NCBI GenBank assembly: GCA_964639225.1
Contig: CAZXCK010000077.1
Coordinates: forward strand, 1 to 19,577
Length of the DNA stretch: 19,577 bases
Direction: 5' to 3'
Origin: CAZXCK01 sp964639225
GTDB lineage: Bacteria > Chloroflexota > Anaerolineae > Aggregatilineales > Phototrophicaceae
Both the position numbers and the translations under genes were made by a program. Of the stretch, positions 14,273 through 19,577 are shown one piece after another. Below the pieces are notes generated by a model. The model was not told the DNA's origin and ran no database searches. It saw only the letters and a program-made list of their open reading frames with translations. Within the stretch, counting starts at the first letter, position 1, and each line of letters opens with the position of its first letter.

Positions 14273-14287
14273 TGTGATCTTTTGTGA
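14273..14287 (+). promoter_or_regulatory. TGTGATnnnTTGTGR direct repeat, copy 1
   Basis: TGTGATCTTTTGTGA contains two TGTGA half-sites 10 bp apart in the same direction. The second copy of the pattern starts exactly 50 bp downstream. This copy lies upstream of the RIO leader -35, where an activator could bind. Confidence 0.45.
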
Positions 14288-14303
14288 CCCTTCAGGTTAT
14301 TTA

Positions 14304-14333
14304 TTGACATCTACCGGTAATTTGTGATACATT
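14304..14333 (+). promoter_or_regulatory. Promoter of the RIO kinase leader
   Basis: TTGACA (14304-14309) is a perfect -35. TACATT (14328-14333) follows at an 18-nt spacing with a 4/6 match. Transcription would begin near 14340, giving a leader of about 405 nt ahead of the kinase start codon. Confidence 0.6.
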
Positions 14334-14337
14334 GTGG
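14323..14337 (+). promoter_or_regulatory. TGTGATnnnTTGTGR direct repeat, copy 2
   Basis: TGTGATACATTGTGG repeats the pattern at 14273-14287 with exact 50-bp spacing. It covers the -10 region, so a bound protein here would be expected to block or remodel the promoter. Confidence 0.45.
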
Positions 14338-14745
14338 ACGGTGTTACTTGCCCGGTGATTATCAAAACGGAGGGAATGATGCCTGCCGACAACCTTAGAA
14401 CCAGGATTGACCCCGATGTCATCACCGGGGAGCCTGGCATCCACTAGCGCCCGGCGCGATTCCTCACTGCATCCGGCTTGCAGCCAATCGGTTTGCAGGC
14501 CGCCGGCTCCCAACCGAGCCACCCCGAATCGAGTCCCGCCGCTTTTTCCTTGTGGCTGCTGCGGTATCCCCGGCTTTCAGATGACCGGCCTGCCGGTGTG
14601 ATTTGCGTCCATCCAAGCGGTAGAGTGTTTCGCGGCCCTCTCCCGGAGATGACAAACCCACCCGCTGCGCCTGTCGATGCCGATAGCCGTCAGCGCCGCG
14701 CTGACCCCAGCACACGATAAAACGCAAACACAAGGAAAACCAGCG
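14338..14745 (+). other. About 400-nt leader of the RIO kinase gene
   Basis: No sizeable gene is supported. The stretch holds the small ORF at 14379-14447 and many inverted repeats. Examples are CCCGGTGAT/ATCACCGGG (14351-14359 with 14421-14429), CCCCG/CGGGG (14411-14415 with 14426-14430), GATGCC/GGCATC (14378-14383 with 14436-14441), TCGGTT/AACCGA (14488-14493 with 14512-14517) and GTCAGC/GCTGAC (14689-14694 with 14700-14705). Some pairings exclude each other. A structured regulatory leader is a reasonable inference. I do not recognise a known riboswitch class. Confidence 0.5.
14379..14447 (+). CDS. Small ORF (22 aa) in the RIO kinase leader, possible leader peptide
   Basis: A strong Shine-Dalgarno GGAGGG (14369-14374) lies 4 nt before this ATG; an in-frame ATG at 14376 is too close to it. 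The peptide starts MPADNLRTRIDP and ends TGEPGIH before a TAG stop. It begins about 39 nt after the predicted transcription start. There is no run of one amino acid as in classical attenuators, and no signal peptide. The start codon falls in GATGCC, which can pair with GGCATC near the end of the ORF, and the Shine-Dalgarno site lies in the loop of another possible stem. It may be a regulatory leader peptide, a tiny protein, or chance. Ribosome binding strength is the main support. Confidence 0.4.
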   Translation: MPADNLRTRIDPDVITGEPGIH

Positions 14746-15807
14746 GTGTCTACCCGACGCAACGCCTATAACGACGCTTACAGCGACGACTACGAAGCAT
14801 ACGAAAACCTGTTCGATCCCATGAAAACCGACCGCCAGGCGCGCCGCAAGCGCAAGCCGAAGGTCAACCATACGCCGAAGAAGGACCAGGGCGACGTCAT
14901 CAGCGAGATCGCCGACACTTCCGGCCTGGAGACCGGCTTCAACACCACCTACACGCCCGGCCTGTTCGAAGAGGGCTGGCTGCACAACTCGCTGCGGACG
15001 TTCTTCGAGCAAAGCCTCATCACCGACGTGCTGGCGCGCGTCCAGGGTGGCAAAGAAGCCAACGTTTACCGCTGCGAGGCGCACCCCAGCCTGGGCGTGC
15101 CTTATCTGGCGGTGAAGGTCTACCGCCCGCGCATGTTCCGTAACCTGCGCAACGACCGGATGTACCGCGAGGGCCGCGAGGTTCTTACCGCCAACGGTCG
15201 CCCGGTCAAGGGCAACGATCACCGTACCATGCGCGCCATCGGCAAAAAGACGGCCTACGGCGAGCAGGTGGCGCATACCTCGTGGCTGATGTACGAATAC
15301 ACCACCCTCGACCGGCTGCATAAAGCTGGGGCCGCTGTGCCGCGCCCCATCGCCGGTGCCGAGAACGCCATCCTGATGGGCTACGTGGGCGATGCCCACA
15401 TCGCCGCGCCTACGCTGCACGAAATCCGGCTGGACCCCGATGAGGTGCGCCCGCTGTTCATTGAGGTGATGCGCAACATCCGCCTGATGCTGGCCCACGA
15501 CATCGTACATGGCGACCTGTCGGCCTATAACATCCTGTACTGGGAAGGTGACATCGTGTTCATCGACTTCCCGCAGGTGGTGAATCCGCACGCCAACGAC
15601 CACGCCCGCGCCATCCTGGAACGCGATGTCCGGCGCATCTGCCAGTACTTCGCCGGGCATGGCCTGGAAGCCGATGCCGAAGCCATCACGGATGCGCTGT
15701 GGCAGGAATATGTCGCGCTTTCGCCAGAGGAGGAGGCCGCCGATCTGTCGCGCCTCATCCCCGAAACCGACGACGACAACCCCGATGACGATGACGAGAG
15801 TCGGTGA
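14746..15807 (+). CDS. RIO-family atypical protein kinase (RIO1-like)
   Basis: An atypical Ser/Thr kinase or ATPase of 353 aa from the GTG at 14746. That start has AAGGA 9 nt upstream. The longer frame from 14677 lacks such a site. RIO motifs are clear: VQGGKEANVYRC (the flexible P-loop, RIO1-like), Lys124 in LAVKVYR, the catalytic loop VHGDLSAYNIL with Asp257, and the metal-binding Asp274 in VFIDFPQVV. The N-terminus (about residues 1-60) is polar, Tyr/Asp-rich then Lys/Arg-rich. The C-terminus ends in an acidic Asp-rich tail. Archaeal and eukaryotic RIO1 proteins mature the small ribosomal subunit; bacterial roles are poorly known. It follows a long structured leader with a regulated-looking promoter. 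Confidence 0.93.
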   Translation: MSTRRNAYNDAYSDDYEAYENLFDPMKTDRQARRKRKPKVNHTPKKDQGDVISEIADTSGLETGFNTTYTPGLFEEGWLHNSLRTFFEQSLITDVLARVQGGKEANVYRCEAHPSLGVPYLAVKVYRPRMFRNLRNDRMYREGREVLTANGRPVKGNDHRTMRAIGKKTAYGEQVAHTSWLMYEYTTLDRLHKAGAAVPRPIAGAENAILMGYVGDAHIAAPTLHEIRLDPDEVRPLFIEVMRNIRLMLAHDIVHGDLSAYNILYWEGDIVFIDFPQVVNPHANDHARAILERDVRRICQYFAGHGLEADAEAITDALWQEYVALSPEEEAADLSRLIPETDDDNPDDDDESR

Positions 15808-15818
15808 GGCGGCATCAA

Positions 15819-15852
15819 AAACGCCGGGAGGATTTGCATCTTCCCGGCGTTT
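15819..15852. terminator. Terminator of the RIO kinase gene
   Basis: AAACGCCGGGA pairs perfectly with TCCCGGCGTTT (11 bp) around a 12-nt loop, 12 bp past the stop. The rightward T-tract is short (TTTGTCTGTCT). The AAA/TTT ends could also serve leftward transcription coming from recA. Confidence 0.75.
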
Positions 15853-15887
15853 GTCTGTCTGATTGAATGAGGCTGTCTTGAATTTAT

Positions 15888-16006
15888 AGCAGGTCTTCGC
15901 CATCTGGCTCTCACAAGGCAACCTGGCTTAATGAAACTGGACCTGCTGATTTCGGCACGCAGCGCCGAAGCATGGGGTGCAGGGGGTCTTTGATCCCTGC
16001 CGGGGT
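15888..16006. repeat. Stacked inverted repeats downstream of recA
   Basis: Three consecutive inverted repeats: AGCAGGTC/GACCTGCT (15888-15895 with 15940-15947), TTCGGC/GCCGAA (15951-15956 with 15964-15969) and GCAGGG/CCCTGC (15979-15984 with 15995-16000). The 12-mer GGGGTGCAGGGG occurs at 15974-15985 and 16002-16013. The series leads into the recA terminator-like hairpin. It looks like a composite dispersed repeat (inference). Confidence 0.6.
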
Positions 16007-16025
16007 GCAGGGGCAGCGCCCCTGC
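16007..16025 (-). terminator. Hairpin at the recA stop codon
   Basis: GCAGGGGC and GCCCCTGC form a perfect 8-bp stem with a 3-nt loop that overlaps the last base of the recA stop codon. There is no T-tract, so it may protect the 3' end or help stop transcription in combination with the adjacent hairpins. Confidence 0.5.
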
Positions 16026-17116
16026 TAACTGTCCAGCTCCTGCTTGACCTGCTTCACGGTGGGCAGGCCGTAATAGGTGCGCACCTGATCTTCGATGTCA
16101 TCGGAGATCGACGTGTTTTCGTGCAGGAACACTTTGGCATTCTCCCGGCCCTGGCCCAGCAGTGTCTCGCCGTAGCGGTAGAAGGCGCCGCGCTTGTCGA
16201 TGATACCCAGGTCCGTGCCCAGGTCGACGATCTCGCCCGTCTTGCTGATGCCGTTCTCGTAGAACATGATGTCGAACTCGGCCTCTTTGAACGGTGCCGC
16301 GACCTTGTTCTTGGTCACCCGCACGCGCGTCCGGTTGCCGACCGTGTCGCCGCCCTGCTTGATTGACTGAATCCGGCGAATGTCCAGGCGCACGCTGGCA
16401 TAGAACTTGAGCGCCCGCCCGCCGCTGGTCGTCTCCGGGCTGCCGAACATCACGCCCACTTTTTCGCGTAACTGGTTGGTGAAGATCACCACCGCGTTCG
16501 ACTGCTTGATCGCTCCAGACAGCTTGCGCAGCGCCTGGCTCATCAGGCGAGCCTGCAACCCCACATGACTGTCGCCCATCTCGCCCTCAATCTCCGCGCG
16601 CGGAACCAGGGCGGCTACGCTGTCCACCACCACCACATCCAGCGCGCCAGAGCGCACCAGCGACTCGGTGATCTCCAGCGCCTGCTCGCCGGTATCCGGC
16701 TGCGAGATGTAGAGCGTGTCCAGGTTCACGCCGATGCGCTCGGCGTAGGTTGGGTCCAGCGCATGCTCCATATCGACAAAAGCGCACACGCCGCCGCGTT
16801 TCTGCGCCTGCGCCACCAGGCTCAGGCACATGGTCGTCTTACCGCTGGATTCCGGCCCGTAAATCTCGGTGATGCGCCCGCGCGGCAGACCGCCCACGCC
16901 CAGCGCGATATCCACCGCCAGTGAGCCGGATGAGATCGTATCGACAGCGAGATGCCGGGCGTCGCCCAGCCGAAGGATCGCGCCATCGCCGTAACGTTTG
17001 GTGATGTCGGCCAGGGTGGCGTCCAGGGCTTTGCGCCGCCCCTCTTCCATCAGCGGGCCTGCGTGGTTCTCGTCGAACAGCTCGTTATCGTTCTGATTTG
17101 CTTTTTTTCTCGCCAT
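16025..17116 (-). CDS. recA: Recombinase RecA
   Basis: Forms ATP-dependent filaments on single-stranded DNA, drives strand exchange and stimulates LexA self-cleavage. The 363-aa length and motif order are standard: Walker A GPESSGKT at about residues 87-94, CAFVDMEHALDP, LYISQPDTGEQALEI, the Walker B region VVVVDSVAALVPRAEIEGEMGD, and loop 2 with MFGSPETTSGGRALKFYASVRLDIRR. There is no intein. The C-terminus is short and lacks the long acidic tail of E. coli RecA. I start at the ATG at 17116 (MARKKANQ), with GAGAG about 9 nt upstream. The frame is open back to a GTG at 17158 that lacks a usable site. It is divergent from the cobalamin adenosyltransferase gene and shares its promoter region. 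Confidence 0.98.
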   Translation of the reverse strand: MARKKANQNDNELFDENHAGPLMEEGRRKALDATLADITKRYGDGAILRLGDARHLAVDTISSGSLAVDIALGVGGLPRGRITEIYGPESSGKTTMCLSLVAQAQKRGGVCAFVDMEHALDPTYAERIGVNLDTLYISQPDTGEQALEITESLVRSGALDVVVVDSVAALVPRAEIEGEMGDSHVGLQARLMSQALRKLSGAIKQSNAVVIFTNQLREKVGVMFGSPETTSGGRALKFYASVRLDIRRIQSIKQGGDTVGNRTRVRVTKNKVAAPFKEAEFDIMFYENGISKTGEIVDLGTDLGIIDKRGAFYRYGETLLGQGRENAKVFLHENTSISDDIEDQVRTYYGLPTVKQVKQELDS

Positions 17117-17184
17117 CTTATCATACTCTCTCAAAGCAATTGGGGTATGCTTATGCACCTAAGTTTAGTGCAATTTGTGTGTAA

Positions 17185-17230
17185 AGTATACGGACTGGCT
17201 CCAATATTACTATAATCGCACAAAAGTTCT
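17185..17230. promoter_or_regulatory. Divergent recA / cobalamin adenosyltransferase promoter region
   Basis: A perfect TATAAT (17211-17216) on the plus strand faces the adenosyltransferase gene, with a poor -35. On the minus strand TATACT (plus 17185-17190) is a possible recA -10. Minus-strand AGAACTTTTGTGCG (17217-17230) matches the Bacillus-type SOS half-sites GAAC and GTTC with N4 spacing except for one base (GTGC). It would overlap the start point of the rightward gene. Confidence 0.4.
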
Positions 17231-17269
17231 AAAGTTGCAAGGTGGAAAATCTCCGAGGGGAACCGGACC

Positions 17270-17818
17270 ATGAAAATCTACACAAAAACCGGCGACGATG
17301 GCAGCACCCATCTGTTTTCTGGCGGGCGCGTCACCAAAACGCACCGCCGCGTCGAGGCTTACGGTACGGTCGATGAGCTGAACTCGGTCATCGGCATGGC
17401 GCGCGTGCTCACCCGGCAGGCGCAGACCGCCACCTGGCTGGAAACGGTGCAGAACCAGTTGTTCTACTTGGGCGCGGACCTGGCCACGCCGATCGACGCG
17501 CAGAGTTCGCGTGTGGTCCGCATCGACGACCAGCACATCGCCTGGCTGGAGCAGGTCATCGACAGCATGACCGGCGACCTGCCGGAACTGCGCCGCTTTA
17601 TTCTGCCGGGTGGGGCACCCGCGGCGGCCCAGCTTCACATCGCTCGCACCGTCTGCCGCCGCGCCGAGCGCCGCGTCGTCGAGCTGGCCCACAACGAAAC
17701 CATCGGCGAGCAGAGCGCCATCTATCTCAACCGGCTGTCGGATTTTCTGTTCACGCTGGCCCGCTGGGAGAACCAGCAGGAAGGCATCGCCGAATCTGAG
17801 TGGTCGGTGCGCGACTGA
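17270..17818 (+). CDS. Cob(I)alamin adenosyltransferase, PduO type
   Basis: Transfers the adenosyl group of ATP to cob(I)alamin, making coenzyme B12. The 182-aa length fits a stand-alone PduO/MMAB-type enzyme. The family order is clear: KIYTKTGDDGSTHLFSGGRVTK at the N-terminus (ATP site), EAYGTVDELNSVIGMAR, QNQLFYLGADLATP, FILPGGAPAAAQLHIARTVCRRAERRVV and YLNRLSDFLFTLARWEN near the C-terminus. GAGGGG lies 9 nt before the ATG. No other cobalamin gene or B12-dependent mutase is nearby, so the consumer enzyme lies elsewhere. The last four codons form one arm of a 14-bp inverted repeat. Confidence 0.95.
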   Translation: MKIYTKTGDDGSTHLFSGGRVTKTHRRVEAYGTVDELNSVIGMARVLTRQAQTATWLETVQNQLFYLGADLATPIDAQSSRVVRIDDQHIAWLEQVIDSMTGDLPELRRFILPGGAPAAAQLHIARTVCRRAERRVVELAHNETIGEQSAIYLNRLSDFLFTLARWENQQEGIAESEWSVRD

Positions 17819-17841
17819 CCGGATCAATCAGTCGCGCACCG
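17805..17841. terminator. 14-bp hairpin shared by two convergent genes
   Basis: CGGTGCGCGACTGA (17805-17818) pairs perfectly with TCAGTCGCGCACCG (17828-17841) around a 9-nt loop. The left arm is the end of the adenosyltransferase coding sequence, including its stop. The ilvD stop is 18 bp beyond. No T-tract follows on either strand, so it may act as a terminator with help or as a 3'-end stabiliser. Confidence 0.6.
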
Positions 17842-17858
17842 TCTCGCAGCCAGCAACG

Positions 17859-19559
17859 TTACTTGATGTTCGTCGTCGCGCCGTCGTCGGCCTGATGCGC
17901 CAGCCGGGCGTACTTCGCCATCACACCGGATGTGTAACGCGGCGCGGGCTGAATCCAGGCGGCGCGCCGCCGTTCGAGTTCGGCGTCGTCCACCAGCACG
18001 CTGATGCGCCGTTCGTTGACATCCACTTCGATGATGTCGCCTTCGTGCAGCAGACCCAGCGGCCCGCCGACCATCGCCTCCGGTGCCACATGGCCAATCA
18101 TCAGGCCGCGCGTCCCGCCGGAGAAGCGCCCGTCGGTGATGAGCATCACATCGCGCCCCAATCCCTGGCCGACCAGCGCCGCCGTCGTTTGCAGCATCTC
18201 GCGCATACCCGGCCCGCCGACCGGCCCCTCGTAGCGGATAATCACCACATCGCCCGGTTTGATCTGCTGCTGCTGGACCGCGTGAAAGGCGTCGTCCTCG
18301 CGGTCGAAGACGCGCGCCGGTCCGCGATGGTAGGCTGGCTCGTCGCCCTTCAGCTTGACAACCGCCCCATCCGGTGCCAGATTGCCCTTGAGCACCACCA
18401 GCCCGCCCGTCTCCTTGATGGGCTGGTCCAGCGGGCGGATGACTTCCTGGCCCGGCGTCTCCTGGGCACTCTCGGCGATCTGCGCCAGCGTCTGCCCGCT
18501 GACGGTCGGCGTGCTGCCGTCCAGGTAGCCGCCCTCGATCATGCGCTGGGTGAGCAGCGCCACGCCACCAGCGCGGTACAGATCGGCGGCCACAAAGCGC
18601 CCGGTGGGCCGCATATCGGCGATGACCGGCGTCCGTTTGCTGATGGCCTCGATGTCGTCCAGCGTAAACGGAATCCCCGCCTCGCGGGCGAAGGCCAGCG
18701 TATGCAGCACGGCGTTGGTGCTGCCGGCGGTGGCGGTGGCGGTGGCGATGGCGTTCTCCAGCGCCGTGCGCGTGAACAACTGCGACGGACGGATGTCCTG
18801 CTCGATGAGTTTGAGCACCAGTTGGCCAGCCTGGAACGAGACATCATCCTTGCGCGGGTCCTCTGCTGGAACGTCGGCGAAGCCCATCGGGCAGATGCCA
18901 ATAATCTGCGAGATCATGGCCATCGTGTTGGCCGTGAACTGACCGCCACACGCGCCGGGGCCAGGGCAGGCCGCGTTTTCAATGGCGTTGAGTTTTTCGC
19001 GGGTGATCTTGCCAGCAGCATAAGCGCCGATAGCCTCGTAGACGCTGACGATATCAACCGGCTTGCCATCGACCATGCCCGGCATAATCGTGCCGCCGTA
19101 CAGCATCAGCGACGGCAGATCGAGGCGGATGAGGGCTATCATCGTGCCGGGGATAGTCTTATCGCATGAAGATAGCGCCACCACGCCGTCGAGCATGTTG
19201 GCCCGCACCACCAGCTCGATGTCGTCAGCGATCAGTTCGCGGCTGATGAGCGAGGCTTTCATGCCTTCGGTGCCCATCGTGATGCCGTCGCTGATGCTGA
19301 CCGTGTTGAACTCCAGCGGCGTGCCGCCAGCCGCGCGAATACCTTCCTTGACCTTGGCCGACAGACGGCGCAGGTGGAAGTTGCACGGGCCGATTTCGGT
19401 CCAGGTGTTGGCGATACCGATCAGCGGCTTCGCCAGATCGTCGTCGGTCAGGCCAATGGCCTTGAACATGGCGCGCGCGCCAGCGCGGTCGTCACCTTCG
19501 ACCAGTGTGCGGCTGCGAGTGTTCAATGCGCGGGTGCCGTCGCCGTTGGGGTTGGACAT
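17859..19559 (-). CDS. ilvD: Dihydroxy-acid dehydratase IlvD
   Basis: Dehydrates 2,3-dihydroxy-isovalerate and 2,3-dihydroxy-3-methylvalerate to the 2-oxo acids in valine, leucine and isoleucine synthesis. The 566-aa length is typical. Motifs include TWTEIGPCN, SISDGITMGTEGM, SSCDKTIPGTMIA and CPGPGACGGQFTANTM. The three cluster cysteines are Cys59, Cys132 and Cys204, the arrangement of the [2Fe-2S] class of plants and many bacteria. The C-terminal half carries VIRYEGPVGGPGMREML and ITDGRFSGGTRGLMIGHVAPEA, also standard. GGGAGAG lies 5 nt before the ATG. The promoter is outside the window, which ends 18 bp upstream. No other ilv gene is present here, so it may begin its own transcript or end a longer one. 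Confidence 0.98.
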   Translation of the reverse strand: MSNPNGDGTRALNTRSRTLVEGDDRAGARAMFKAIGLTDDDLAKPLIGIANTWTEIGPCNFHLRRLSAKVKEGIRAAGGTPLEFNTVSISDGITMGTEGMKASLISRELIADDIELVVRANMLDGVVALSSCDKTIPGTMIALIRLDLPSLMLYGGTIMPGMVDGKPVDIVSVYEAIGAYAAGKITREKLNAIENAACPGPGACGGQFTANTMAMISQIIGICPMGFADVPAEDPRKDDVSFQAGQLVLKLIEQDIRPSQLFTRTALENAIATATATAGSTNAVLHTLAFAREAGIPFTLDDIEAISKRTPVIADMRPTGRFVAADLYRAGGVALLTQRMIEGGYLDGSTPTVSGQTLAQIAESAQETPGQEVIRPLDQPIKETGGLVVLKGNLAPDGAVVKLKGDEPAYHRGPARVFDREDDAFHAVQQQQIKPGDVVIIRYEGPVGGPGMREMLQTTAALVGQGLGRDVMLITDGRFSGGTRGLMIGHVAPEAMVGGPLGLLHEGDIIEVDVNERRISVLVDDAELERRRAAWIQPAPRYTSGVMAKYARLAHQADDGATTNIK

Positions 19560-19577
19560 GGTAACTCTCCCTCATCA

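Noticed and set aside
14480..14560. tRNA-like stem-loops on the minus strand (GGGACTCGATTCGGGG)
   Set aside because: One T-arm-like hairpin is present, but no acceptor stem, D arm or anticodon arm can be placed at tRNA spacing.
14478..14720. 80-codon open frame in the RIO kinase leader
   Set aside because: It uses a weak start without a Shine-Dalgarno site and shows no domain or composition signal. The shorter ORF at 14379 is better supported.
14464..15921. 485-codon minus-strand frame opposite the RIO kinase
   Set aside because: Antisense to a kinase with all catalytic motifs; no ribosome binding site and no family resemblance.
17610..19169. 519-codon plus-strand frame opposite ilvD
   Set aside because: Antisense to a full IlvD with all three cluster cysteines.
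1..19577. CRISPR array, prophage, transposase, restriction-modification or toxin-antitoxin system
   Set aside because: No regularly spaced repeats, no integrase or transposase motifs, and no methyltransferase-nuclease or toxin pair. RsmI is an rRNA methyltransferase, not a DNA modification enzyme.

Overview
The window is high-GC bacterial DNA with sixteen well-supported protein genes on both strands, one candidate 22-codon ORF and no rRNA, tRNA, CRISPR array or transposase gene. A Chloroflexota member (Anaerolineae-like) is the best guess. This is inference from Thr/Pro-rich 'TPTPTPT' stalks on surface proteins, a sortase and an LCP protein without any outer-membrane gene, a Cys-free ribosomal protein S4 gene standing apart from the alpha operon, and a FdxA-like ferredoxin. 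No 16S gene or species-specific marker is present to prove it.

Layout, left to right. Positions 1-210 hold one copy of a palindromic repeat and the 3' flank of pepF. Then come oligoendopeptidase F (-), ribosomal protein S4 (-, with a hairpin-rich leader) and RsmI 16S rRNA methyltransferase (-). Divergent from RsmI is a secreted L,D-transpeptidase (+), which converges on a ferredoxin gene (-) across a near-perfect bidirectional terminator. A leftward group follows: sortase, then a small single-span membrane protein, then a Crp/Fnr-family regulator. A 449-bp gene-free stretch (8133-8581) carries a second exact copy of the repeat inside a unit bounded by 19-bp direct repeats. Rightward genes follow: a Clp N-domain-only protein, an LCP (LytR-CpsA-Psr) protein, a YflT-like stress protein, a lipoprotein of the glucose/sorbosone dehydrogenase family, MsrA and a RIO-type kinase. 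RecA (-), a PduO-type cobalamin adenosyltransferase (+) and IlvD (-) close the window.

Functional themes. Cell envelope: the L,D-transpeptidase, sortase and LCP protein act on peptidoglycan or surface polymers, and the lipoprotein beta-propeller sits on the outer face. Stress and repair: MsrA, RecA, the Clp N-domain protein and the YflT-like protein. Translation: S4 and RsmI. Metabolism: IlvD (branched-chain amino acids), the cobalamin adenosyltransferase and the ferredoxin.

The most unusual material is regulatory rather than coding. The roughly 400-nt leader of the RIO kinase has a consensus-like promoter flanked by two copies of TGTGATnnnTTGTGR exactly 50 bp apart, a 22-codon ORF with a strong Shine-Dalgarno site, and mutually exclusive RNA pairings. 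A three-half-site operator built from TTATCCCAA lies upstream of the LCP gene. I did not find a recognisable defence system, secondary-metabolite cluster or mobile element.
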